A program made the translations under genes and the position numbers. A stretch of DNA of 11,197 nt, from NCBI GenBank assembly GCA_045536015.1, contig JAZSMS010000054.1, positions 1 to 11,197 of the forward strand. Reading direction: 5' to 3'. The notes beneath the pieces are model-generated. The model made no database searches, was not told the DNA's origin, and saw only the letters and a program-made list of their open reading frames with translations. This document shows positions 1-5,863 of this stretch, piece by piece. This DNA comes from JAZSMS01 sp045536015. Lineage in GTDB: Bacteria; Bacillota; Clostridia; Christensenellales; QALW01. Each line of letters starts with the position of its first letter. The first letter of the stretch is position 1.

Positions 1-1
1 A

Positions 2-157
2 AGGGCATTAAACGATAACGGATATTTAGTTGACAATGGATCGCGCGGTGCAAAAAAAGTACTTTCTGCGGCGGCAGGAACGTACGTTGCAAGCGTACTT
101 GCCTCAGTTTTAACGCTTTTAAGACTTTTGCTTATATCTAAAAGAAGTAACCGATAA
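2..157 (+). CDS. Zinc metallopeptidase, YugP family (C-terminal fragment)
   Basis: The frame is open from the left edge and ends at TAA 155-157, giving the last 51 residues of a protein whose start lies outside the window. The visible end contains GAKKVLSAAAGTYVASVLAS followed by a Leu-rich segment and a basic tail. The pattern of GA(K/R)KVLxAAAxTYVA followed by a hydrophobic helix is typical, from family knowledge, of the C-terminus of YugP-type zinc metallopeptidases (Pfam Zn_peptidase_2), membrane proteins common in Bacillota. The zinc-binding HExxH motif would be upstream, so catalytic competence cannot be judged. The gene is convergent with the array to its right and shares a bidirectional terminator with it. 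It is probably functionally unrelated to the array and marks its boundary. Confidence 0.72.
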   Translation, partial: RALNDNGYLVDNGSRGAKKVLSAAAGTYVASVLASVLTLLRLLLISKRSNR

Positions 158-158
158 C

Positions 159-187
159 AAAAGACGGACTGAAAAGTCCGTCTTTTT
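159..187. terminator. Bidirectional hairpin terminator between yugP-like gene and gene A
   Basis: A 12-bp stem, AAAAGACGGACT (159-170) against AGTCCGTCTTTT (175-186), closes a GAAA loop (171-174). T-runs lie on both sides: TTTTT at 183-187 for the + strand gene, and TTTTGTT read on the minus strand after the hairpin for gene A, whose stop codon is at 189-191. It therefore serves both convergent genes. Confidence 0.9.
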
Positions 188-188
188 A

Positions 189-1280
189 TTATTCTTTATT
201 TTCTTCTGTTTCTTCTGTTGTTTCTTTAATTATTTCTTCCTGCTCATCCTTCTTTTTTGCAGGAATAACCGCATAGATAATAGCGCCTATTGAACCTAAT
301 ATAAGCACTACCAATACCCAGTTAATTATTCTTGTAGTGTTGTCAAAATAGTGCTGAATTCCTGCTTCGGCATCTGCCGCAGTATTCCAAGCAAACATAT
401 CCTTGGCTATCATACCAAAGTTCCAGATGACTATTTCGTCTTTTTTATCATTTTCATAAACAGGCTCTTCTGTTTTGATTGGTGCTTTAGTAGGCTTTGG
501 CGTTTGAGTTGGCGATACGGTAACGGTAGTATCAATTTGTCCGTTAGGATCAGGGGTTATTGGAAACGGTCTGTTAATAGGGGTAGGCGTAGGCATTCCA
601 TTAATATGCGTCCAGCTTCCAGATTTTTTTACAAGGGTAAAATTATCAAATAAAAGGTCGTAGGCATTAACACCGCCTTGACCGTCAATTCCGTCAAAAT
701 CAGTCTGTGAAGCATATAATTTTGCCTCACCTAACAGTTTGCCTTTTTCGATCTCATTAACCGTTACGGTCATTTCTATCTTTGTCCAAGAATTGCTGTC
801 AACAAAAATGCCGTCTTTATTTTCATTACCACCGTAAATCCACTTTCCGACAATATCCCCGTTTTCCAATGCGTCTGCCGAGTAGGTTCCTCCGTAGATA
901 AGCTGGAATTGAGGACGGATGCGCATTTTTTGGCCGCTGTTTGCGCATTTAACGTAAAAGGAATAATAGTAAATTCCTCCGCCTTGCTGCAAAAAAATCT
1001 TAAGTGCATCATTATCCATTAAGCTTGGCACAGAATAGTCGCTATCACGTTGTGAAAGCTTTACACACCAACCATCTTTATCTGAAGAATCTTGATATCT
1101 TTCGATTTTTGCATTTTCAAGCGTTTTCCACGCTGTCATGCTTGTAGAAAAGCTTGGGTCATAGCCATACATTTCTAAAAGATTTGGTGATTCGGCATTA
1201 GCACCAACTAAAAATGCAAAGCAAGTACCAATTATAATTGAAGTGATAAGTAATAAAGATAGCGCTTTGTTCTTTTTCAT
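189..1280 (-). CDS. Membrane-anchored CBM4/9-like surface protein lacking the catalytic domain (gene A)
   Basis: 363 residues. The ATG at 1280 is preceded by AAGGAGT at 1287-1293 with a 6-nt spacer. A signal peptide spans 1-29 (cleavage suggested at ANA|ES). A ~190-residue module follows (about 31-220), with NLLEMYGYDPSF, YYYSFYVKCA, WTKIEM and LLFDNFTLVKK. These match the beta-sandwich outline of CBM4/9-type modules and the N-terminal module of genes B, D and E. A Pro/Thr linker (about 228-272) is followed by a stretch of about 35 residues unlike the paralogs (about 282-316), a transmembrane helix (about 318-341), and a Lys- then Glu-rich cytoplasmic tail of 22 residues. The GH99-like domain is absent, with no frameshift remnant, so this is a clean domain architecture and not a broken gene. 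Role (inference): surface glycan binding without cleavage. Its leader is nearly identical to that of gene D, while its module is closer to that of B. Confidence 0.85.
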   Translation of the reverse strand: MKKNKALSLLLITSIIIGTCFAFLVGANAESPNLLEMYGYDPSFSTSMTAWKTLENAKIERYQDSSDKDGWCVKLSQRDSDYSVPSLMDNDALKIFLQQGGGIYYYSFYVKCANSGQKMRIRPQFQLIYGGTYSADALENGDIVGKWIYGGNENKDGIFVDSNSWTKIEMTVTVNEIEKGKLLGEAKLYASQTDFDGIDGQGGVNAYDLLFDNFTLVKKSGSWTHINGMPTPTPINRPFPITPDPNGQIDTTVTVSPTQTPKPTKAPIKTEEPVYENDKKDEIVIWNFGMIAKDMFAWNTAADAEAGIQHYFDNTTRIINWVLVVLILGSIGAIIYAVIPAKKKDEQEEIIKETTEETEENKE

Positions 1281-1309
1281 TTAAGTACTCCTTAAAATTT
1301 TTCAATTTT

Positions 1310-1339
1310 ATTTTATCATACAAAGCATATTTCTTGCAA
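1310..1339 (-). promoter_or_regulatory. Candidate sigma-A promoter of gene A
   Basis: Read on the minus strand: -35 TTGCAA (1334-1339), an 18-nt spacer, and -10 TAAAAT (1310-1315) carrying the extended TGA just upstream. It lies about 30 nt before the start codon, between the terminator of gene B and the RBS of gene A. The same arrangement occurs before gene D. Confidence 0.6.
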
Positions 1340-1369
1340 TATTAAAATTATGTACAAATTATAAACATT

Positions 1370-1403
1370 AAAAAAGACGGACAAAAATTGTCCGTCTTTT
1401 TTT
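1370..1403 (-). terminator. Rho-independent terminator of gene B
   Basis: The stem GACGGACAA (1376-1384) with TTGTCCGTC (1388-1396) is flanked by A and T runs that extend the pairing to 1370-1375 and 1397-1402. On the minus strand it ends in a U-run and starts 6 nt after the stop codon of B. It implies that A is not simply co-transcribed with B. Confidence 0.88.
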
Positions 1404-1408
1404 GCTTG

Positions 1409-3613
1409 TTATTCAGCTTTTTCGGTCTGCTGAGCATTTTTCTTTTTCTTTAAGATAATTATAACAACTACTGCGGCTGCTGCAGCTACTACAACTGCGC
1501 CACCAATAATTGCCCAAAGCACCCAACCGTTTCCGTTATTTGTTTGTTTTTCCTTATCTGCTTGGTCTCCTTCAGCATTATTTGTATCCGGCGTAGCAGT
1601 TTGCGAAGGCTTTGCTGTTTTTTGAGGTTCCTGGGTAGGAACGCTGATATCAACGTCCTTTATCTTGTCTCCGTTTTCGTCATAGATAGCACCTTCAGAC
1701 TCATTTTGACGATAAAGTGAAATACCCTTTTTAACAGCATCAAGATATTCGGTGTTTGTCTGTATTGTGCCGTCGGCATTTTTTATTGCATTGCCTTCAG
1801 AATCAACCTTGATTGTCGGGCAGAACCAACCACCTTCGTTAAACTCGTTCCAAGCGTAAATCAAAACTGTATTGGCACGGAAATACTTTGCATTTTCCTT
1901 ATTAAAGTTTAATACGTCAAGTACGTTTTTAGTTATCTCTTCAGGTGTAGGATCGGCACAGGAATAACCATCGTAAGGAATTCCCGTCGAATAAGTAGAG
2001 CCGCTAAGCCAAGTTACAGGTCTTTCAATACGGGGAACAGTATTGTAACCAAGTGTAATACAAGGTGCAACCGACATATAATTATCCTTGGCAACCTTAG
2101 AAACGTTGGTCATTATTCTCATACCGTATTCAGCCAGAAGCGAATAAGGCACAACCTTTATTACAGCACCCTGATTTATCCAATCTTCTTTCATTTTATC
2201 GGTTGCTGCACCCGATGCAGAGAAAGCATACCAGCCTGCAGCGTCAATACCGCGTGAAGAAACACCAACTGCCGTCTGATAGGTATTAAGTCCCATAGAA
2301 ATTATATATGCAGGCTTTCCTACCTCGCCGTTTTTAACATACTGTGCAACTGCTATTTTTCTGCGGATTTCGGTAATAAATTCCTCAGTTGCTGTGTCTT
2401 TACCACCAAAGATATAAACAACAGGCATACCGTCAATTGTGTACCAATAATCTTCTACTGCAGCATTTGCAAGCAAAGTAAGGTTTTGCGTGTCACGCTG
2501 CAAGATACCACACATTTTTATCTTGCCGTCAAGCCCCTTTGTTTCCATATGAAGCTTATATGCACCTTCGCCTATTCTACCCTTATCGTTCCAAAGATAT
2601 GCCATAAAATCAATGCCTGCATCTATAGCATAGTTCATTTCTTTTGTCCAGGTTTCAACAGTATATGCGGGTAATTCAGCAACACCGTCAGGGAACTCTT
2701 TAGTAGATACAGTTTCGTTTATAGTTGCAAAAAAAGGTAAATGATAACGGTACTTTTTTACCGAAAGAGCTCTTAATTCCTGACCTGAATTTCTGCCAAG
2801 TTCATTAAGCTCTTTATTAGAATACGTCCACCAATTTTCAACAGTTTCGTACCACATATGATAATACACTGCACCTATAGCGGTTTTTTCCGTACGATTA
2901 ACTTTATCAACGTTTGTTTGCGAAGGAATTGTTACCTGTGGTTCTGGAGTAACTAACGTCCAACCGCCTGTCTTTTTAACTAACGAAACGTTATCAACAA
3001 GCATGTTAGGTGCATGTTCAGCAGAAAAATCAACCTGTTGCGAATAAATGATAGCCTGGCCAAGTTCTTTACCTTGCATTTCGGTTACAACATCAAGTTC
3101 AACCTCGACCTTAGTCCACTCTTTATCTGTAACAGTAACCTGAGTAACTGTTGTTCCAAGCCACTTACCTATTACAGCACCACTGCTTTGCGCAGAAGCA
3201 GAATATTTTCCGCCATAGCAAAGCTGGAAGGTAGGCGCAATAGTACATGTTGAATTTTTTGTTGCACATTTTACCCAGAACGAATATACGTATGTGCCTG
3301 CACCCTGCTCTAAGAACAAGTCAAGTCCCTGATTGCCTGTAATCCTAGGCATTGAATACTTTTGTGTACGGTTTGAAACCATTATGCAATAGCCGTCATC
3401 ATCCTGAGAGTCGCCATCATATTGCTCTAAAACATCACCCGTTGCACCAACCGTCCACGGAAGAATACCGTCGTCAAAGCTTGGATTGTAGCCGTACATT
3501 TCAAGCAGATTGGGTGATACACCTGTTTCAGCACTTGCAACAAGACAAATACCCGAAAAAACGCCTGCAAAAATTGCTAAAACAAGTAACAAAGAAAATA
3601 ATTTGTTTTTCAC
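1409..3613 (-). CDS. Membrane-anchored GH99/WbsX-like glycoside hydrolase with CBM4/9-like module (gene B)
   Basis: 734 residues. The start is GTG (3611-3613) with AAGGAGT at 3623-3629, 9 nt upstream; the N-terminus MKNK matches the paralogs. The signal peptide is about 1-28 (ASA|ET). A CBM4/9-like module spans about 31-218 (NPSFDDGILPW, YVYSFWVKCA, MLVDNVSLVKK). The catalytic domain runs from about 244 to 640: IGAVYYHMW at 246, AGIDFMAYLWN, DYWYTIDGMPVVYIFGG, LGYNTVPRIERPVTW and YAWNEFNEGGWFCPT. These correspond to GH99 and WbsX-family blocks. E590 and E593 sit at the spacing of the two catalytic glutamates in bacterial GH99 enzymes (NExxEG). A Pro/Thr linker, a transmembrane helix (about 697-721) and the tail KKKKNAQQTEKAE follow. 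It probably hydrolyses an alpha-linked glycan, possibly a mannoside, at the cell surface; the substrate is inferred only from the family. The last ~25 codons are nearly identical to those of gene E. Confidence 0.82.
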   Translation of the reverse strand: MKNKLFSLLLVLAIFAGVFSGICLVASAETGVSPNLLEMYGYNPSFDDGILPWTVGATGDVLEQYDGDSQDDDGYCIMVSNRTQKYSMPRITGNQGLDLFLEQGAGTYVYSFWVKCATKNSTCTIAPTFQLCYGGKYSASAQSSGAVIGKWLGTTVTQVTVTDKEWTKVEVELDVVTEMQGKELGQAIIYSQQVDFSAEHAPNMLVDNVSLVKKTGGWTLVTPEPQVTIPSQTNVDKVNRTEKTAIGAVYYHMWYETVENWWTYSNKELNELGRNSGQELRALSVKKYRYHLPFFATINETVSTKEFPDGVAELPAYTVETWTKEMNYAIDAGIDFMAYLWNDKGRIGEGAYKLHMETKGLDGKIKMCGILQRDTQNLTLLANAAVEDYWYTIDGMPVVYIFGGKDTATEEFITEIRRKIAVAQYVKNGEVGKPAYIISMGLNTYQTAVGVSSRGIDAAGWYAFSASGAATDKMKEDWINQGAVIKVVPYSLLAEYGMRIMTNVSKVAKDNYMSVAPCITLGYNTVPRIERPVTWLSGSTYSTGIPYDGYSCADPTPEEITKNVLDVLNFNKENAKYFRANTVLIYAWNEFNEGGWFCPTIKVDSEGNAIKNADGTIQTNTEYLDAVKKGISLYRQNESEGAIYDENGDKIKDVDISVPTQEPQKTAKPSQTATPDTNNAEGDQADKEKQTNNGNGWVLWAIIGGAVVVAAAAAVVVIIILKKKKNAQQTEKAE

Positions 3614-3622
3614 TTTTTTAAA

Positions 3623-3629
3623 ACTCCTT
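3623..3629 (-). promoter_or_regulatory. RBS that supports the GTG start of gene B
   Basis: The minus strand reads AAGGAGT followed by 9 nt and then GTG. No ATG lies closer in frame, and the encoded leader from this GTG is a complete signal peptide (Met-Lys-Asn-Lys then a hydrophobic core), so GTG is taken as the true start. Confidence 0.75.
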
Positions 3630-3646
3630 TTCTTATCTTTTGCGTT

Positions 3647-3675
3647 ATTCTAACATACTGAAAACTATTTCTCAA
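3647..3675 (-). promoter_or_regulatory. Candidate sigma-A promoter of gene B
   Basis: On the minus strand: -35 TTGAGA (3670-3675), a 17-nt spacer, and -10 TAGAAT (3647-3652) with extended TGT directly upstream. It ends 33 nt before the GTG start codon. The -35 box lies in the loop and right arm of a perfect inverted repeat. Confidence 0.65.
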
Positions 3676-3682
3676 TAGTTTT
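3661..3682. repeat. Perfect 9-bp inverted repeat over the -35 box of gene B
   Basis: AAAACTATT (3661-3669) and AATAGTTTT (3674-3682) are separated by TCTC. The -35 hexamer of the gene B promoter covers 3670-3675. It could be an operator for a dimeric repressor or a fortuitous AT-rich hairpin. No equivalent palindrome was seen at the other array promoters. Confidence 0.5.
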
Positions 3683-3683
3683 T

Positions 3684-4070
3684 ATATTATGTTTTTGCAC
3701 TTTTTGATACTTTTTGAAATTTAATCTACATTAAATAACCAATTTTGAATAATTTTGGCATTTCTTGATTTTACGCTTTAAAAGTGACTTTATATGTGAT
3801 TTTAATTAAATCAAAATAGCCATGAGTACAGATTTAAATTGCTTTTTTTGTTTTACCCACAGTATTCACGTAATAGCCCTTGACCAAAGCATTATAACTT
3901 GAAGCAGCCCAAAACGGTTAATTTTAGTCATATTTGTGCTTGCCGTCTTTATAAGGTGACCTGCCTTATTTCAATCCTTGGGCACCCAAATCTGCTCAAA
4001 ATTGAACCGTTTTAGGTCGGAGATTTTAAAATGATATATTTACTATTACAACAACGAAAAAATTTTCCTT
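3684..4070. other. Intergenic stretch without a convincing gene
   Basis: Between the promoter of B and the terminator of C I find no open frame with start, RBS and reasonable length on either strand. The left part (3684-3830) is very AT-rich; it shares the 13-mer ATATTATGTTTTT (3684-3696) with the upstream region of gene E (10446-10458). A short minus-strand open stretch (3834-3917) and an inverted-repeat element (3911-4013) are its only structured content. Confidence 0.6.
3911..4013. repeat. 103-nt inverted-repeat element, possible structured RNA or MITE-like insertion
   Basis: The left arm AAAACGGTTAATTTT (3911-3925) pairs with the right arm AAAATTGAACCGTTTT (3998-4013) with a single bulged base. 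The interior holds a second stem, ATAAGG (3951-3956) with CCTTAT (3964-3969), and a palindrome TTGGGCACCCAA (3978-3989). Two nested elements inside a long closing stem are more than expected in a passive spacer. There is no obvious target-site duplication and no U-run directly after either arm, so neither a transposon nor a terminator is proven. Confidence 0.5.
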
Positions 4071-4112
4071 AAAACTAAAAGGAATGAGCCCGGCGCAATA
4101 CCAAGCTCATTC
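4071..4112 (-). terminator. Probable terminator of gene C
   Basis: On the minus strand, GAATGAGCTTGG (4112-4101) pairs with CCGGGCTCATTC (4093-4082). The stem is 12 bp including two G-U pairs, with a 7-nt loop, and is followed by CC and TTTTAGTTTT. It lies 58 nt beyond the stop codon of C, farther than the terminators of the other array genes, and has an unrelated stem sequence. Confidence 0.7.
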
Positions 4113-4170
4113 TCTTACAATTTAATATTTAATTTTGTCTAAACTTTGGGAGCACTTCAAAGTCGTTTTT

Positions 4171-5721
4171 TTACTTATCATTCATCTTTTCATTTTGTTG
4201 TACAACTTTCTTTTTCTTTAACACAATTACCACAACAGCTACAGTTGCAATTACGGCCGTACCTCCTAAAACAGCCCAAATCAGCCATCCATTACTGCTT
4301 TTCCTATCTGGTTGTGTATTTTGTGGTGTTTCTGTTTGTTTGGGTGTATCGGTTACTTTATCGTAATAAATAAATTCCGTCAATTTGTCGTTAACGTCGT
4401 ATAGTGCCGCTTCCTGCTCGTGCTTTCGATAAAGCTCGATACCCTTCTTTACAGCGTCAAGATTTTTTCTGTTTATCTTATTTGTACCGTCTTCGTTCTT
4501 TAAAACATTTCCATTTTCATCAACGGCAAGCGTTGGGCAAAACCAACCGCCCTCGTCAAACTCATTCCACGCATACATTAAAACGGTATTGCTCTTTGTT
4601 TTTTTATAATTTTTTTTATTCCAATTTAATACCTCTAAAACAGTTTTTGTTATCTGCTTTTCCGAAGGATCCTCTACGGTATATCCATCATAGGCAATCT
4701 CATCCTCTTCAAGCCAAAACCAACTAACCGGATTATCTATTCTTGGCATAGTATTATATCCAAGAGTAATGGTAGGCATCATATCAAGATTAGTATCAGC
4801 GTTATATATTCGTTCAAAGCATTTCATCGCATAGCTTGTTAACTGCAAAAAGGTAAGCTGTCGTATTTTTACACCTCTATCATCCCAATTTTTCTTCATA
4901 GTGCTACTCACCGCCGCCGCCCCACTAAAAGCATACCAGCTTGCTGCATCAACACCGTTTTCCTCACCTATCTTTGCCGTTTTTTCGCTGCCGAAGCCCA
5001 TTCCTACAACGTAAATATCTTTACCTTTTTGCCCGGTCTTGGCTATCTGTGCTTTTGCAACCTCCTCGCGCAGAAGTTCAACAACCTCACGTGTTGCAAA
5101 ATCAGGAGCATCATATAAGTATAATACCGGTCTTCCATCAACCGTATACCAATAATCCTGACACATAGCATCAACCAAATATCCCATTTCCTCAGTTTTT
5201 ATTCTTTGTAAAATGGCACACATCTTAATTTTTCCATCAAGTCCTTGTGTTTGAATATGATACAAATATGCTTGCCGTGCGATATCGTTTGGGCGGTTCC
5301 ATAAATATGCCATAAAGTTTATTCCTGCTTCGCACGCATATTCCATTTCTTGCGTCCATATCTCCTTGGTGTATTCAGGAAATTCAGCAACGCCGCTAGA
5401 CACGTCACCCATTATTTTATCGCAAGAGGTCACTTCAGTATTTATATAAGCAAAAAACGGCAAACGGTAATGATATTGCTTTGGTGATAAACAACGTGCC
5501 TCTTGTGAGGAATTTAATTCTAAATTTGCAAAATATCTATTATCGTATTTCCACCACTCAGTATAAGTTTCAAACCAATTGTGGTAATAAACCGCACCTA
5601 TACTTGTCTTTTCGCTTCGCGTTATTTCGCTTTTTTCATTTTCCTGTGCAAAAGCAGAAAAAGAAAATATACTGAAAACACAAGAAATTAAAATAACTAT
5701 TGCTAATATTTTGTTTTTCAT
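4171..5721 (-). CDS. Membrane-anchored GH99/WbsX-like glycoside hydrolase without binding module (gene C)
   Basis: 516 residues from ATG 5719-5721. The frame stays open upstream to a TTG at 5772, but that TTG lies within the -35 box of the promoter and has no RBS. The ATG at 5721 has GGAG 7 nt upstream and begins a proper signal peptide (1-25, AFA|QE), so I use it. The catalytic domain follows almost directly: IGAVYYHNWFE at 41, AGINFMAYLWN, CAILQR, DYWYTVDGRPVLYLYD, LGYNTMPRIDNPVSW, YAWNEFDEGGWFCPT. E387 and E390 match the GH99-type catalytic pair. The CBM4/9-like module of the full-length paralogs is missing. A short Thr/Gln-rich linker, a transmembrane helix (about 479-501) and a 15-residue KKKK-led tail end the protein. 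The catalytic part is closer to B and F than to D and E. It is probably a surface glycan hydrolase acting without its own binding module. Confidence 0.82.
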   Translation of the reverse strand: MKNKILAIVILISCVFSIFSFSAFAQENEKSEITRSEKTSIGAVYYHNWFETYTEWWKYDNRYFANLELNSSQEARCLSPKQYHYRLPFFAYINTEVTSCDKIMGDVSSGVAEFPEYTKEIWTQEMEYACEAGINFMAYLWNRPNDIARQAYLYHIQTQGLDGKIKMCAILQRIKTEEMGYLVDAMCQDYWYTVDGRPVLYLYDAPDFATREVVELLREEVAKAQIAKTGQKGKDIYVVGMGFGSEKTAKIGEENGVDAASWYAFSGAAAVSSTMKKNWDDRGVKIRQLTFLQLTSYAMKCFERIYNADTNLDMMPTITLGYNTMPRIDNPVSWFWLEEDEIAYDGYTVEDPSEKQITKTVLEVLNWNKKNYKKTKSNTVLMYAWNEFDEGGWFCPTLAVDENGNVLKNEDGTNKINRKNLDAVKKGIELYRKHEQEAALYDVNDKLTEFIYYDKVTDTPKQTETPQNTQPDRKSSNGWLIWAVLGGTAVIATVAVVVIVLKKKKVVQQNEKMNDK

Positions 5722-5726
5722 TTTTT

Positions 5727-5733
5727 CTCTCCT
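5727..5733 (-). promoter_or_regulatory. RBS that decides the start of gene C
   Basis: The minus strand reads AGGAGAG, then five A residues, then ATG at 5721. The upstream in-frame TTG (5770-5772) and ATG (5736-5738) have no comparable site; the ATG lies only a few bases before this RBS. Confidence 0.75.
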
Positions 5734-5743
5734 TTTTTGCATA

Positions 5744-5772
5744 AGTTTATCATTAGCATTTGCTTTTTGCAA
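5744..5772 (-). promoter_or_regulatory. Candidate sigma-A promoter of gene C
   Basis: On the minus strand: -35 TTGCAA (5767-5772), a 17-nt spacer, and -10 TAAACT (5744-5749) with extended TGA just upstream. It sits between the terminator of D and the RBS of C. Confidence 0.6.
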
Positions 5773-5803
5773 TGTTTTTCACTTTTTTTCTTTATTTTGT
5801 ATC

Positions 5804-5840
5804 AAAAAAATCAATAGACGAACAAAAAAGTTCGTCTATT
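5804..5840 (-). terminator. Rho-independent terminator of gene D
   Basis: The perfect 11-bp stem AATAGACGAAC (5813-5823) with GTTCGTCTATT (5830-5840) has a six-A loop. On the minus strand it is followed by GA and seven T residues (5804-5810). It starts 23 nt after the stop codon of D. The stem resembles, but is not identical to, the GACGGAC stems of A, B and E. Confidence 0.9.
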
Positions 5841-5863
5841 AATTATAACTGTTATTTATTTTT

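Larger units (their letters stand above)
1195..1484. repeat. Copy 1 of ~290-bp junction repeat (start of A, spacer, end of B)
   Basis: This segment covers the signal-peptide codons of A, its RBS and promoter, the terminator of B and the last ~25 codons of B. It aligns almost end to end with 7905-8192 (start of D, spacer, end of E). The best parts are a 51-nt identical run (1336-1386 against 8045-8095) and 76 nt at the gene ends with only two differences (1409-1484 against 8117-8192). Similarity drops on both sides. Confidence 0.85.

Noticed and set aside
1409..3613. Annotation of the catalytic domain as a WbsX-type glycosyltransferase
   Set aside because: Family names for this fold include glycosyltransferase WbsX, but the proteins are exported, carry a carbohydrate-binding module and keep the GH99 glutamate pair, so an extracellular hydrolase fits better. 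Remaining uncertainty is reflected in the confidence.
3834..3917. Minus-strand open stretch of 27 codons ending SSYNALVKGYYVNTVGKTKKAI
   Set aside because: It looks protein-like, but there is no start codon or RBS in frame and it opens at a stop inside the inverted repeat. It could be a remnant of a lost gene; too short to assign.
5722..5772. N-terminal extension of gene C starting at TTG 5772
   Set aside because: The TTG is within the -35 box, has no RBS, and would place 17 charged residues before a normal signal peptide. The ATG at 5721 has a good RBS and matches the paralog leaders.
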